A DNA stretch of 64,000 nt. Source: Actinomadura opuntiae. GTDB lineage: Bacteria > Actinomycetota > Actinomycetes > Streptosporangiales > Streptosporangiaceae. Of the stretch, positions 35,912 through 43,951 are shown piece by piece; within the stretch, counting starts at the first letter, position 1, and each line of letters begins with the position of its first letter. Both the position numbers and the translations under genes were made by a program. A model generated the notes under the pieces. That model had not been told where the DNA came from, searched no databases, and was given only the letters and a program-made list of their open reading frames with translations. The stretch covers positions 62,001 to 126,000 of the forward strand of contig NZ_JASNWF010000002.1 of the NCBI RefSeq assembly GCF_030283205.1. The letters run 5' to 3'.

Positions 35912-37316
35912 ACCCGCGCGAGGCGGCGTCCGACCGGCGGAGCAGGACGCCGCCCGCCACCGCGCCGAGCACCGCGACCGCACCGGCCGCCAGGAAGGCC
36001 GCGTGCAGCCCGCCCAGCGTGGCCAGGGCCTCGGTGGTGGACGGGGCGAGCGCCTCGGTGCGGGCCGCCGCGATCGCGGTGAGCCCGGCCACGCCGATCG
36101 CGCCGACGAAGGTGGGCATCTGCGCGAGGCTGCCCGCGACGCCCTGATCGGCCTCGTCCAGCCCCGAGGTGATCGTCGTGACGGCGGCCACCACGGTCAG
36201 GACATGGCCGAAGCCCATCGCCGCCGAGGTCACCGACAACAGCGCCAGCCCGCCGTGGACGGGCAGCAGCACCATCGCCGCGGTGCCCGCCGCCTGAACC
36301 GACAGGCCGGTCACGATCGTCGCGACCGTCCCGCGGGCGTTGATGAGCCGCGCCGCGAGCGTCCCACCGGCCAGCGCCGCGACGCCTTCACCCAGGAACC
36401 CGAGCCCGGTCTCCAGCGGCGAGTAGCCCAGGACGTCCTGCATGTATATGCTGAGCAGCAGCGTCGCCCCACCGCACATCCCGAACGTGACCAGCCCGAC
36501 GGCCATGCCCCACTTCACGGTCGGACGGCGCAGCAGCCGCAACGGAACCAGCGGAGCCCTGTGCCGGGCCTCCACACCCAGGAACGAACCGAGCAGCACC
36601 ACCGCCGCGACCAGCGTCAGAGCGCTGCCCTCACTCGACGAGACCCCGTACACCAGGGCGAACAGCCCGGCGCTCGCCAGGACCGCGCCCGGAACATCGA
36701 GCCCGGTCCGGCTCCGCCCGGCCGTCTCGCGGACCACCGCGACCGCGCCGACCAGGACCAGCGCGCCGATGCCGAACAGGATCAGCATCGTCCAGCGCCA
36801 GTTCAGCCCGCTGGTGATGAGCCCGCCGCCGATCGTCCCGATGACGAACCCCAGCGACAGCAGCGCGCCGTTCACTCCGAGCGCCCGGGTGCGCTGCGGC
36901 CCCTCGGGGAACGCGCCCGTCATCAGCGCGAGCGCGGTCGGGCCGATCATGGCCGCCGCGACGCCCTGCCCGGCCCGCGCCGCCACCAGCAGCCCCGGGC
37001 TCGGCGCCAGCGCGGCCGCCAGCGACAGTCCGGCGAATCCCGCCACGCCCGCCATGAACAGCCGGCGCCTGCCGACCATGTCGGACGCCCGCCCGAACAG
37101 CGGCATCAGCGCCGCCGTCGGCAGCAGGCACGCCGTGGCCACCCACTGCAACGCCGACGCGCTGGAGAACCCCAGGTCCCGGCCGATCTCCGGCAGCGCC
37201 ACCGTGATGATCGAGTAGTCCAGGCCCGTCATGAACGTGGCGCCGCACAACGTGATGAGGACGAGCCAACCGCGCAACCCCAGGCGCGCGGCACTCAGCG
37301 AATTCTCCGTCGTCAT
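35793..37316 (-). CDS. DHA2-type MFS transporter
   Basis: 507 residues from ATG 37316. First helix WLVLITLCGATFMTGLDYSI, motif A region LFGRASDMVGRRRLFMAGVA (about 75), motif C-like ALLSLGFVIGTIGGGLITSG; about 14 helices. The final 40 residues are a basic, disordered tail (RGSRGRKRRGAADAPATASP) that runs antisense through the end of the MmyB-like gene, an extension other members lack. Likely exports a small lipophilic compound. Confidence 0.87.
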   Translation of the reverse strand: MTTENSLSAARLGLRGWLVLITLCGATFMTGLDYSIITVALPEIGRDLGFSSASALQWVATACLLPTAALMPLFGRASDMVGRRRLFMAGVAGFAGLSLAAALAPSPGLLVAARAGQGVAAAMIGPTALALMTGAFPEGPQRTRALGVNGALLSLGFVIGTIGGGLITSGLNWRWTMLILFGIGALVLVGAVAVVRETAGRSRTGLDVPGAVLASAGLFALVYGVSSSEGSALTLVAAVVLLGSFLGVEARHRAPLVPLRLLRRPTVKWGMAVGLVTFGMCGGATLLLSIYMQDVLGYSPLETGLGFLGEGVAALAGGTLAARLINARGTVATIVTGLSVQAAGTAAMVLLPVHGGLALLSVTSAAMGFGHVLTVVAAVTTITSGLDEADQGVAGSLAQMPTFVGAIGVAGLTAIAAARTEALAPSTTEALATLGGLHAAFLAAGAVAVLGAVAGGVLLRRSDAASRGSRGRKRRGAADAPATASPVRPGRPSRPGPRRRASAGVRR

Positions 37317-37365
37317 GCCGCCCACCCTGCGCCGCACTGCGCGGACCAACCAGCACCCCGCTGGA

Positions 37366-37386
37366 GGTACACCTGCCAGGTACACC
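37366..37386. promoter_or_regulatory. Repeat operator upstream of the MFS gene
   Basis: GGTACACCTGCCAGGTACAC followed by C contains GGTACACC twice as a direct repeat and also imperfect dyad symmetry (GGTNNACCT twice, inverted). About 50 bp ahead of the MFS start. No dedicated regulator gene is adjacent on that side. Confidence 0.4.
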
Positions 37387-37388
37387 CT

Positions 37389-37505
37389 TCACAACAGCGA
37401 ACGATGCCGCCCCCGATACCGAGGCCGCCGCTCCACCACGGCCATCCCGATGATCGCCGTGAGCAACGCCGCCCCGGACGCGACGACCGTGACCGCCTCG
37501 ATCAC
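37389..37505 (-). CDS. Small single-helix membrane protein (38 residues)
   Basis: Starts at GTG 37505, overlapping the stop of the upstream gene (GTGA). The peptide is one hydrophobic helix (AVTVVASGAALLTAIIGMAV) followed by a strongly basic end (ERRPRYRGRHRSLL). Topology by the positive-inside rule: C-terminus inside. Not recognised as a named family. The overlap and composition argue that it is real and translated with its upstream neighbour. Confidence 0.45.
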   Translation of the reverse strand: MIEAVTVVASGAALLTAIIGMAVVERRPRYRGRHRSLL

Positions 37506-37792
37506 AGCGCCACCCCCGGCTCCCCGTCGAGCAGCCCCCGGATCACCATCACCGCGTCCACGACGCGCTCCACCTCGGCGACCGGATACCGCCACGACGT
37601 GAAGAACCACAGCCGCCCGCCGTCGTCCTCCCGCGCCGCGACGGTGATCAGATCGGCCACCTGCGCCGCGCAGCACCCCGCCGCCCCCCGATTGACGACC
37701 CGCAGGCCCTCCTCGGTCATGGACGCCCGAAGCCGGTACACCCGCAGAACGACACCCAGCGCCTCGAGCCGGGCCCTACTCTCAGGGGTCAT
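37502..37792 (-). CDS. Hypothetical 96-residue protein
   Basis: From ATG 37792. Contains GAAGCCAAQVADLITVAARE, RLWFFTSWRYPVAEVERVVD and DAVMVIRGLLDG. The pattern resembles small proteins found next to mini-GntR genes in actinomycetes, but no function is known. The frame is open upstream to 38089; the ATG at 37792 is chosen because the sequence before it is promoter-like and low in coding signal. Divergent from the GntR gene at 37968; overlaps the small membrane protein by GTGA. Confidence 0.55.
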   Translation of the reverse strand: MTPESRARLEALGVVLRVYRLRASMTEEGLRVVNRGAAGCCAAQVADLITVAAREDDGGRLWFFTSWRYPVAEVERVVDAVMVIRGLLDGEPGVAL

Positions 37793-37892
37793 GGGTCGAT
37801 CGCCTCCTAGCGACGGTCGATTCCTAGGCCCCGGCGCAGTGGTGGTGCACCGCGCCGGGGCTGCTCTGACCTCACACAATACGTCGAGTGTC

Positions 37893-37938
37893 TTGCCGTG
37901 TCTGGCAAAGTCATGGACCGCCGTGCCGTGTGATGGCA
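37893..37938. promoter_or_regulatory. Two TGCC-N6/7-GGCA dyads ahead of the first mini-GntR
   Basis: TTGCCGTGTCTGGCAA (37893-37908) and TGCCGTGTGATGGCA (37924-37938) share TGCCGTGT plus GGCA. Two such sites in a divergent spacer suggest autoregulation by the GntR protein. A related short dyad TTGCGGCAA lies before the second gntR. Confidence 0.4.
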
Positions 37939-37967
37939 TAACTGCAGGTGACATAGCGTGTCTTTCC

Positions 37968-38231
37968 ATGGGAGAGATCGACCTCGACGGACCACAACCG
38001 CTCTTCGAGCAGGTGGCAGAGGTCATCGCCGGCCGCATCGCGAAGGGCACGTATCCGATAGGTCGGCGCATCCCTGCCGTACGGGCCATCGCCGACGAAT
38101 TCGGCGTCTCTCAGAGCACGGCGGAGGCGGCGGTGCGCGTCCTGCGCGAGCGGGGCCTCACGCGCGCCACGCACGGACGAGGCACCTTCGTCATCGCCAA
38201 GCCCTCGGCCACCGACCAGCCGGGCGACTGA
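37968..38231 (+). CDS. Mini-GntR winged-helix regulator (first copy)
   Basis: 87 residues: only the GntR DNA-binding domain (LFEQVAEVIAGRIAKGTYPI, IPAVRAIADEFGVSQSTAEA, RERGLTRATHGRGTFVIAKP). No effector domain, so regulation must depend on protein level or partner. The same gene is duplicated 350 bp downstream. Confidence 0.82.
   Translation: MGEIDLDGPQPLFEQVAEVIAGRIAKGTYPIGRRIPAVRAIADEFGVSQSTAEAAVRVLRERGLTRATHGRGTFVIAKPSATDQPGD
38145..38203 (+). repeat. 59-bp direct repeat, first copy (second at 38490-38548)
   Basis: The final 59 bases of the wing-encoding part are identical in both gntR genes, whereas the flanking coding sequence differs at many positions. This points to recent gene conversion between the tandem copies. 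Confidence 0.85.
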
Positions 38232-38318
38232 CCGCAACAACGCCTTGGCCGCCGATGTCGCCCATCTTGTTGCGGCAAGCACACGGTAGGGAGGCGTGCG
38301 CTTCCATAGAGTGGCCAT

Positions 38319-38582
38319 GTGGTGGAGTTGGACGGGATTGAGCCGCTGTACCAGCAGATCGCCGACGTGCTCACCAAGCGGATCAGCGACGGGACCTACC
38401 CGCTGCGGTCCCGAGTCCCGTCCGTCGTGGCCGTCGCCGAGGAGTTCAAGGTCGGGAAGTCCACGGCAGAAGCCGCAATGCGACTTCTACGCGAGCGGGG
38501 CCTCACGCGCGCCACGCACGGACGAGGCACCTTCGTCATCGCCAAGCCGTCGGACGTCGGCAGGGCGGACGGCCAGGTGTAG
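38319..38582 (+). CDS. Mini-GntR winged-helix regulator (second copy)
   Basis: 87 residues from GTG 38319 (GTG GTG GAG). IEPLYQQIADVLTKRISDGT, VPSVVAVAEEFKVGKSTAEA, then the same RERGLTRATHGRGTFVIAKP as copy one. The recognition helix differs (VGKSTAEA versus VSQSTAEA), so the two copies may have related but not equal sites. The C-terminus ends SDVGRADGQV. Confidence 0.8.
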   Translation: MVELDGIEPLYQQIADVLTKRISDGTYPLRSRVPSVVAVAEEFKVGKSTAEAAMRLLRERGLTRATHGRGTFVIAKPSDVGRADGQV

Positions 38583-38674
38583 TGACCGCGAACGTGGTTG
38601 ACGGGCGAGGGTGGTTGATCACCGAGCCCAGCCCGAGCGGCTTGGGGCGGCTGCTTAGCAGGGGCCGGCGTTGG

Positions 38675-39406
38675 TCAGAACACGCCTCCGCCTGCGGCGA
38701 TGTTCTGGCCGGTGATCCAGCGTGCCTCGTCGCCGGCGAGGAAGACCGCCACGTCGGCGACGTCCTGCGGCTGGCCGACCCGGCCGAATGGCGACATGCC
38801 GGCGGCGACCTCCCGATCACGATCGGGGAGCAGGTCGGTGTCGGTGAATCCTGGTGAGAGCGCGTTGACGGTCACATTCCGCGGGCCCAGTTCGCGCGAG
38901 AGCACCCGTACGAACTGCTCCACGGCGCCCTTGCTACCCAGATAGAGCGAGGTCTCGGTGAAGAACATCTTCGTTCCGCCGGTCGACGTGGCGACGATTC
39001 GGCCACCGTCGCGTACCCGGCGCGCCGCTTCCTGCAGCGTGAAGAAGACGCTCTTCACGTTGGCCGCGAACAGCCTGTCGTAGTCCTCTTCGGTGCATTC
39101 GATGAGCGGTTTGACCACGGCATCGGCCGCATTGGCGAAGACGATGTCCAGGCCACCGAACGCCTGCTCGGCCCGGTCGAACAGGCCGGCCACCTCGGCG
39201 GGGCGGGACAGGTCGGCCTGCAGAGCGACCGCGGTGCCGCCCTCCGCTTCGATGGACGCGACGACCTCGGCAGCGAGGTCGCCGTTCTTCAGGTAGTTCA
39301 CGGCCACTGACGCACCGCGAGCTGCCAGCCCCAGCGCGATCGCCCGGCCTATGCCCCGCGATGCACCGGTGACGACCGCGGCCTTTCCGGAAAGGTTCTT
39401 TGTCAT
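38675..39406 (-). CDS. SDR family oxidoreductase
   Basis: 243 residues. TGASRGIG at residues 14-21; VATSTGGTKMFFTETSLYLG, SKGAVEQFVRVLSRELGPRN holds catalytic Ser, Tyr and Lys (YLGSK). The usual NAG is ANAADA (about 90), a mild deviation. C-terminal FLAGDEARWITGQNIAAGGG is the standard end of 3-ketoacyl-ACP-reductase-like SDRs. Divergent from the VOC gene; the 187-bp spacer shows no gene. Confidence 0.85.
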   Translation of the reverse strand: MTKNLSGKAAVVTGASRGIGRAIALGLAARGASVAVNYLKNGDLAAEVVASIEAEGGTAVALQADLSRPAEVAGLFDRAEQAFGGLDIVFANAADAVVKPLIECTEEDYDRLFAANVKSVFFTLQEAARRVRDGGRIVATSTGGTKMFFTETSLYLGSKGAVEQFVRVLSRELGPRNVTVNALSPGFTDTDLLPDRDREVAAGMSPFGRVGQPQDVADVAVFLAGDEARWITGQNIAAGGGVF

Positions 39407-39593
39407 AAGGTCCTCGCACTATCAGGCCGGCACGCTCCGATGTGATCATCGCCAACCGTAGGTCCGCACACTTCAGGACACAAGATCGTTCGGCACCGCG
39501 TACCGAGCCAGTTCGACGAAAGCTGCGCGGCGGAGCACGGTACGATCGCGCGGTTGTTTTCGCTGCTAGGACCCGAGGGAGCAGGTTGCGTTC

Positions 39594-39974
39594 ATGGCAT
39601 GTCGGATCAGTGAGCTCGTGCTCGGTTGCCGCGACCCCGAGTTGCTGGCGCGCTTCTGGTGCGAGGTCCTGGACTTTGTCGTGCTCAGCCGCGAGGACGA
39701 CGGCACGCTGGAGATCGGGCCGCGCGAAGGGTTCGGCGGCCCGCAGCCGACGATCATCCTCAGCCGTCGGGACGAGCCGGAGAAGGGCAAGTCCCGGCTG
39801 CACATCGACGTCAACGCCACCGACCGCGACCAGGACGCCGAGCTCGAACGGCTTCTGAAGCTCGGCGCGCGTCCGGCGGACATCGGCCAGACGGGCGAGG
39901 AGCAGTGGCACGTCCTGGCCGACCCCGAGGGCAACGAGTTCTGCCTGCTCAAGGCCCGCCTCGCCCCGCTCTGA
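39594..39974 (+). CDS. VOC family protein (glyoxalase/bleomycin-resistance fold)
   Basis: 126 residues with two beta-alpha-beta-beta-beta halves: ISELVLGCRDPELLARFWCE at the start, RLHIDVNATDRDQDAELERL in the middle, HVLADPEGNEFCLLKA at the end. The H in LHIDV and E in NEFC are at normal metal-ligand places. A common actinobacterial type with unknown substrate. Confidence 0.82.
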   Translation: MACRISELVLGCRDPELLARFWCEVLDFVVLSREDDGTLEIGPREGFGGPQPTIILSRRDEPEKGKSRLHIDVNATDRDQDAELERLLKLGARPADIGQTGEEQWHVLADPEGNEFCLLKARLAPL

Positions 39975-40088
39975 CGCCCGGCCTCGGGCGAATGGAGCAT
40001 CGCCCCGTCCCACCCTGGAGTGACCGGGTCGTCCGGTGAAATTGATTATTGATCTTGGTTCGGGCTCGGGTTACGTTGACTGGCTCCG

Positions 40089-40700
40089 TTGGCGCTGAGC
40101 GCGCCGGCGATCGCCGCGCACGCCGCCACCACCACCTGGAAGGTCGTCAATCCGGCGGCCGACGGCAAGTACACCACCGCCTCGACCGGCACCGTGACGA
40201 TCAAGAACCAGGCGGGCGCGACGCTGCTCACCTGCACCAGCGTGCAGCAGTGGGGTCAGTTGGCGAGTAGGACCGTCACCGGCGCCACCGCGTCCCTCGG
40301 CACCGCCGACGGCACCGTCGGCAGCCCGTGCACCCGCCCCGGTGGCAGTACCGCCGTCATCCTCGGGACCCTGGCCGCCGGAGTCGGGCCCATCTACTAC
40401 ACCGCCACGGGCTATAACGCGGCCACGGGGACGACGACCCTCTCGGGGGCGCAGAGTTCCCCGTACGGCATCACGATCTTCGCGGACGACTGCCGGTTCT
40501 CGTTCGGCAAGATCACGGCGAGCTATGACAACGCCACCCAGATCCTGAAGTACGGCAGCGCGGTCGCCACCCCGTTCGCCACGGCCAACAACGACGGCTC
40601 CGTCGGCTGCGCGGGCGTGCGCGCGTCGGGCGAGACCATCACCTTCACCGGCGAGTTCAAGGTCAGCCCCGCCATCAAGATCACCCGCACCACGGGTTGA
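40089..40700 (+). pseudogene. Secreted hypothetical protein gene lacking its 5' end
   Basis: 203 codons. The product reads as the h- and c-region of a signal peptide (LAPLALSAPAIAAHA then ATTTW) followed by a beta-rich domain of about 190 residues with a cysteine pattern (LLTCTSVQQ, SPCTRPG, DDCRFSFG, VGCAGVRA) that suggests disulfides. The basic N-terminus of the signal is missing: a TGA at 40077 stops the frame and the upstream 50 bp are AT-rich and unrelated. The only start left is TTG 40089, without RBS. The protein belongs to a secreted actinobacterial family I cannot name. Confidence 0.6.
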
Positions 40701-40706
40701 CGCGAC

Positions 40707-40738
40707 GCGCCGTTCGCCGGCCCACCGGCGGACGGCGC
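40707..40738 (+). terminator. Strong hairpin after the secreted-protein gene
   Basis: GCGCCGTTCGCCGG (40707-40720) pairs at 13 of 14 positions with 40725-40738 around CCCA, seven bases after the stop. It also faces the end of the converging HEAT-repeat gene. Confidence 0.7.
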
Positions 40739-40780
40739 CATGCCCGGCGACGGCTGCATGAGACTGATCGATGGTGCGGA

Positions 40781-41197
40781 TCAATACCGTGCGTCGTCTG
40801 TCCATGCTGCAATATCGGCGGCACCCCGGCGGACGGCTTCGTCCGGGTCTCCGGCGAGCTTCCCGCAGGCCGCCGCGACGTCCGGCGCATCACCCGGACC
40901 CATGAGCGCGTCCTGCACACCGGTCAGCAGCCAGTCGGTCTGGTTGTCGTCAGCCGCGGCAACCGCGAGAGCGATGAGCCTCAACGCGGCCACCGTCCCC
41001 ACCCGGGCCAGGGCCTCGGCCGTATGCCGGGTCACCGCCGTGTCCTCACCGTCCAGCAGCAACCTCACCAGCGTTTCCGCAGCCGCAGGCGCATCGGCGA
41101 AGGGGGCAAGGCCACGCCCGGCGCGGACGCGTCGCGTCCACAAGGGAGACGACGCCTCAGCCAGTGCCGCCTCCAACCCGCTCCTCATTTCTGACAC
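40781..41197 (-). CDS. HEAT-repeat-like protein
   Basis: 138 residues, all helical: SPLWTRRVRAGRGLAPFADA, AAETLVRLLLDGEDTAVTRH, TAEALARVGTVAALRLIALA, and EAVRRGAADIAAW form four helix pairs of HEAT type. Starts at GTG 41197 or ATG 41188. Probably a scaffold or binding protein. Lies 7 bp after the TIGR01777 gene on the same strand, so likely the second gene of an operon. Confidence 0.6.
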   Translation of the reverse strand: MSEMRSGLEAALAEASSPLWTRRVRAGRGLAPFADAPAAAETLVRLLLDGEDTAVTRHTAEALARVGTVAALRLIALAVAAADDNQTDWLLTGVQDALMGPGDAPDVAAACGKLAGDPDEAVRRGAADIAAWTDDARY

Positions 41198-41204
41198 GAC
41201 AGTC

Positions 41205-42161
41205 TCATGCCGACGAAGCCCCGGAAGTGCGTGTGGCCCGGACGAGGTCCGCCGCAGCCTCTGGCCATTCGGGAAAGTCGAAAGCGAAGCCGGCGTCGAG
41301 CAGGCGGCCGGGGACGACGCGGCGGCTCTTCAACAGCAATTCAGTGTCCGAGCGCAGGGCAAGTGCCCCGAGTTCGGCCATCCATCTGGTCGCGGGCAGG
41401 CCCACCGGAACTCCCCAGGCGGCGCGCAACTCGCGCATGAAACCGCGCTGGGGCAGGGGGTCGGGCGCAGCGAGATTCACCGGCCCCGCGAAATCCTCCC
41501 GCTCGATCAGGAATTCCACCGCGCGCACGAAATCGTGCCCGTGGATCCAGGACATGTACTGCGCGCCGCCCGCGACGGCCCCGCCGAGGCCGAGCCGCGC
41601 CATCCGCAGCAGCACGTCGTAGACGCCGCCGCGGTCTGGGCTCATCACCATGGCGGCACGCAACGCGACCTTCCGGGTGGACGGCGTCGCCGCGCGCTCC
41701 TGCTCCCGCTCCCACGCCTTCGCGATCCGGACGCTGTACGACCAGTAGCGCGGGACGTCCGGCTCCGTCCCGCCGATGACGCCGTTCGCCTCGTCGTTGG
41801 GCGCGTCGAAGCGGTGGGCATAGATGGTCGCGGTGCTCATCTGGAGCCAGACGCGGGGCGGGCGCGCGGCTGCGGCGATGGCCTCGCCCACGGCCCGCGT
41901 CGACAGCACCCGCGAGTCCATCATCTCTTGCAGGTTGGACGGGGTGTAGCGGCAGTTGACGCTGCGTCCGGCGAGGTTGACCACGGCATCCGCGCCGTCG
42001 ACCGCGTCCGCCCACGGGCCGAGGCTCCGGCCGTCCCAGGCCAGCTCCCGCTCGAACTCCGGCCGCCGCGTCAGGACCACGACGTCATGGCCCGCGCCGG
42101 TGAACGCCCGCTCCAGGATCGTGCCCACCTGCCCGCTGCCGCCGGGGATCACCAGCTTCAT
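41205..42161 (-). CDS. TIGR01777 family epimerase (DUF1731)
   Basis: 318 residues. MKLVIPGGSGQVGTILERAF is the Rossmann start; VNLAGRSVNCRYTPSNLQEM is a hallmark of TIGR01777; YWSYSVRIAKAWE holds the Y-x-x-x-(A/K) region; MSWIHGHDFVRAVEFLIERE and GPVNLAAPDPLPQRGFMREL are typical, followed by the DUF1731 end. RBS GGAGGTGGAG precedes the ATG. Cytosolic nucleotide-sugar-epimerase-like enzyme of unknown substrate. Confidence 0.87.
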   Translation of the reverse strand: MKLVIPGGSGQVGTILERAFTGAGHDVVVLTRRPEFERELAWDGRSLGPWADAVDGADAVVNLAGRSVNCRYTPSNLQEMMDSRVLSTRAVGEAIAAAARPPRVWLQMSTATIYAHRFDAPNDEANGVIGGTEPDVPRYWSYSVRIAKAWEREQERAATPSTRKVALRAAMVMSPDRGGVYDVLLRMARLGLGGAVAGGAQYMSWIHGHDFVRAVEFLIEREDFAGPVNLAAPDPLPQRGFMRELRAAWGVPVGLPATRWMAELGALALRSDTELLLKSRRVVPGRLLDAGFAFDFPEWPEAAADLVRATRTSGASSA

Positions 42162-42202
42162 CGCGCTCCACCTCCGCGTCCCGCCCCGAGCCTAACGCAG
42201 AT

Positions 42203-42220
42203 TTTTGAACACGTTTAAAA
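42203..42220. promoter_or_regulatory. AT-rich palindrome upstream of the TIGR01777 operon
   Basis: TTTTGAAC-AC-GTTTAAAA, one mismatch per arm, 42 bp before the start codon. Its AT content stands out sharply in this genome. Likely operator of a regulator encoded elsewhere, since no regulator gene is adjacent. Confidence 0.5.
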
Positions 42221-42349
42221 ACGAGACGACCCTCACCCGATGAATCCGGTCGCGAGTCCGATGACCGCCAGCGTGCAGTAGGGCTCTTGCCGGCAGGGCC
42301 GGGGCCGCCGGGGCGGATCCGATAAATCCGCCATTCCCGGAGGTCGGGG

Positions 42350-42997
42350 TCAGGCGGGGTGCAGGACGGCGAACGCGCCTCGGGTGCGGGTGCCGGCCGG
42401 TGTGGTCCAGGGGCCGGAGATGTGGCCGAGGGCTTCCGCAGGCGGGTCGTTCGGGGCGGGGCGCAGGACGCGGTGCAGGCGGAGGGCCGCGCCCTCCGGC
42501 AAGCGCAGCACGGTGCCGTCCTGGTCGTCGGTGGCCGTGGTGGCGACGTTCGTGCTGGTGAGGGCGCCGCCGCGGTAGGAGCGGGTCACCTCGCGGTCGG
42601 GGGCGCCGCTGGTGTTCTGGTCCTGGGCCTGGACGCGGCCTTCGAGCAGGGCCAGCAACTGGGCGACCGCCACCGGGTCGTGGCAGCCGTCGTAGGCCCA
42701 GCGGCGTCCCAGCACGCCGTGTTCCATGGTGCCGACGAGGGCGTGGTCCGCACCGTCAAGCGGGGCGCCGCGGTAGGTGAGGGGCGCCAGATATGTGGCC
42801 GGACGCGTACCGGACGTGTCGGTGACCACGATGAACTCGATCCCGACCTCGCCTGCCGGGTCGTCCAGCCGGAAGCCGCCCGCCTTCGCCAGTTCCGGTT
42901 CGCCCGTTCCGCCGGCGTACCAGGGCCGGGACGGGAGCCATGCGGCGAGCAGTTCCAGCTTGGACGGCTTGAGCGTGGTCTCGTGAATGACGGCCAT
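42350..42997 (-). CDS. Maltokinase N-terminal cap-like protein
   Basis: 215 residues. MAVIHETTLKPSKLELLAAW and LPSRPWYAGG at the N-terminus, VGTMEHGVLGRRWAYDGCHD and PVAVAQLLALLEGRVQAQDQ in the middle match the cap domain of maltokinase without the kinase domain. Such standalone cap proteins are common in Actinobacteria; function unknown. Its neighbour on the same strand, the lysR gene upstream, is 28 bp away. Confidence 0.72.
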   Translation of the reverse strand: MAVIHETTLKPSKLELLAAWLPSRPWYAGGTGEPELAKAGGFRLDDPAGEVGIEFIVVTDTSGTRPATYLAPLTYRGAPLDGADHALVGTMEHGVLGRRWAYDGCHDPVAVAQLLALLEGRVQAQDQNTSGAPDREVTRSYRGGALTSTNVATTATDDQDGTVLRLPEGAALRLHRVLRPAPNDPPAEALGHISGPWTTPAGTRTRGAFAVLHPA

Positions 42998-43025
42998 GCC
43001 GAGGATTCTCCCATCGAGCAGCCCG

Positions 43026-43868
43026 TCAGAGCCGGGTCGCGGTCCTGACCAGTGCGGCGAGGGCGCGGGAGCGGCTGTGCGGCGGCCATGCGATCACCGT
43101 CGTCACCATCGGCGCGTCCAGTACCGGCACGGCGGCGTGGGCGCGGCTCAGATGGGAGCGGCACGACTCCGGCAGGACGGCCGAGGCCCGGCCGAGCGCG
43201 ATCAGCTGGAGCAGTTGCGCGTGGTCGTGGACTTGCGGGCCGGGGCCGTCGGGGTAGCCGCCGCCGGGACCGGGCCAGCGCGGCAGCGGCAGGCCGGGCA
43301 GCGCGGTGAGGTCGCTCAGCCGCAGGTGGGCGCGGCCGGTGAGGGGGTGCCCGGCGGGCAGCACCGCGACCTGCCCCTCCGTGCACAGCTCCTCGGTGTC
43401 GAACCCGGTGGCCGAGTCGAACGGGCGGTGCAGCAGCGCCACGTCGGCCCGCCCGTCGCGCAGCAGCCGCTCCTGCTCGCCGGGCCCGCACAGCAGCACG
43501 TCGACGTTCACCGCGCCGGGTTCGGCGGCGTAGGCGTCGAGCAGCTTCGGCAGCAGGTCGCTGGACGCCCCGGCCTTCGTGACGAGGACGAGCCCCGAGT
43601 CGCCGGCCGCGGCGGCGCGGCGGGTGCGGCGTTCGGCGGCGCCGACCGCGTCGAGGGCCGCGCGGCCCTCGTGCAGCAGCACCGTCCCGGCGTCGGTCAG
43701 CGCGATGGTGCGGTTGGTGCGGTCCAGCAGCGTCACGCCGAGGCGCCGTTCGAGCTGCTGGATCGCGCGCGAGAGCGGCGGCTGCGCGATGCCGAGCCGC
43801 TCGGCGGCCCGTCCGAAGTGCAGCTCTTCGGCGACGGCGATGAAGTACCGAAGCTCCCGCGTCTCCAT
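43026..43868 (-). CDS. LysR family transcriptional regulator
   Basis: 280 residues from ATG 43868 (METRELRYF). HTH: LRYFIAVAEELHFGRAAERL, GIAQPPLSRAIQQLERRLGV, TLLDRTNRTIALTDAG. The effector domain begins near 88. Divergent from the SDR at 43952; the dyad at 43877 is a good LysR box. Confidence 0.87.
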   Translation of the reverse strand: METRELRYFIAVAEELHFGRAAERLGIAQPPLSRAIQQLERRLGVTLLDRTNRTIALTDAGTVLLHEGRAALDAVGAAERRTRRAAAAGDSGLVLVTKAGASSDLLPKLLDAYAAEPGAVNVDVLLCGPGEQERLLRDGRADVALLHRPFDSATGFDTEELCTEGQVAVLPAGHPLTGRAHLRLSDLTALPGLPLPRWPGPGGGYPDGPGPQVHDHAQLLQLIALGRASAVLPESCRSHLSRAHAAVPVLDAPMVTTVIAWPPHSRSRALAALVRTATRL

Positions 43869-43876
43869 GCCCGCCA

Positions 43877-43895
43877 CGATACCCGCAAGGTATCG
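43877..43895. promoter_or_regulatory. LysR box between lysR and SDR
   Basis: CGATACC-CGCAA-GGTATCG, a perfect 7-bp dyad with the ATAC-N7-GTAT core of LysR sites, directly upstream of the lysR start, typical for autorepression plus control of the divergent gene. Confidence 0.6.
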
Positions 43896-43951
43896 CGGCC
43901 CACCCAGACGGTGTTGGCCACGGCGCCACCAGGGGCGCGAGGATCGAAGGC

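Noticed and set aside
36003-38231. 742-codon plus-strand frame over the MFS gene, ending in GntR
   Set aside because: Only the last 87 codons (from 37968) encode a protein family; the rest is antisense of MFS and intergenic sequence.
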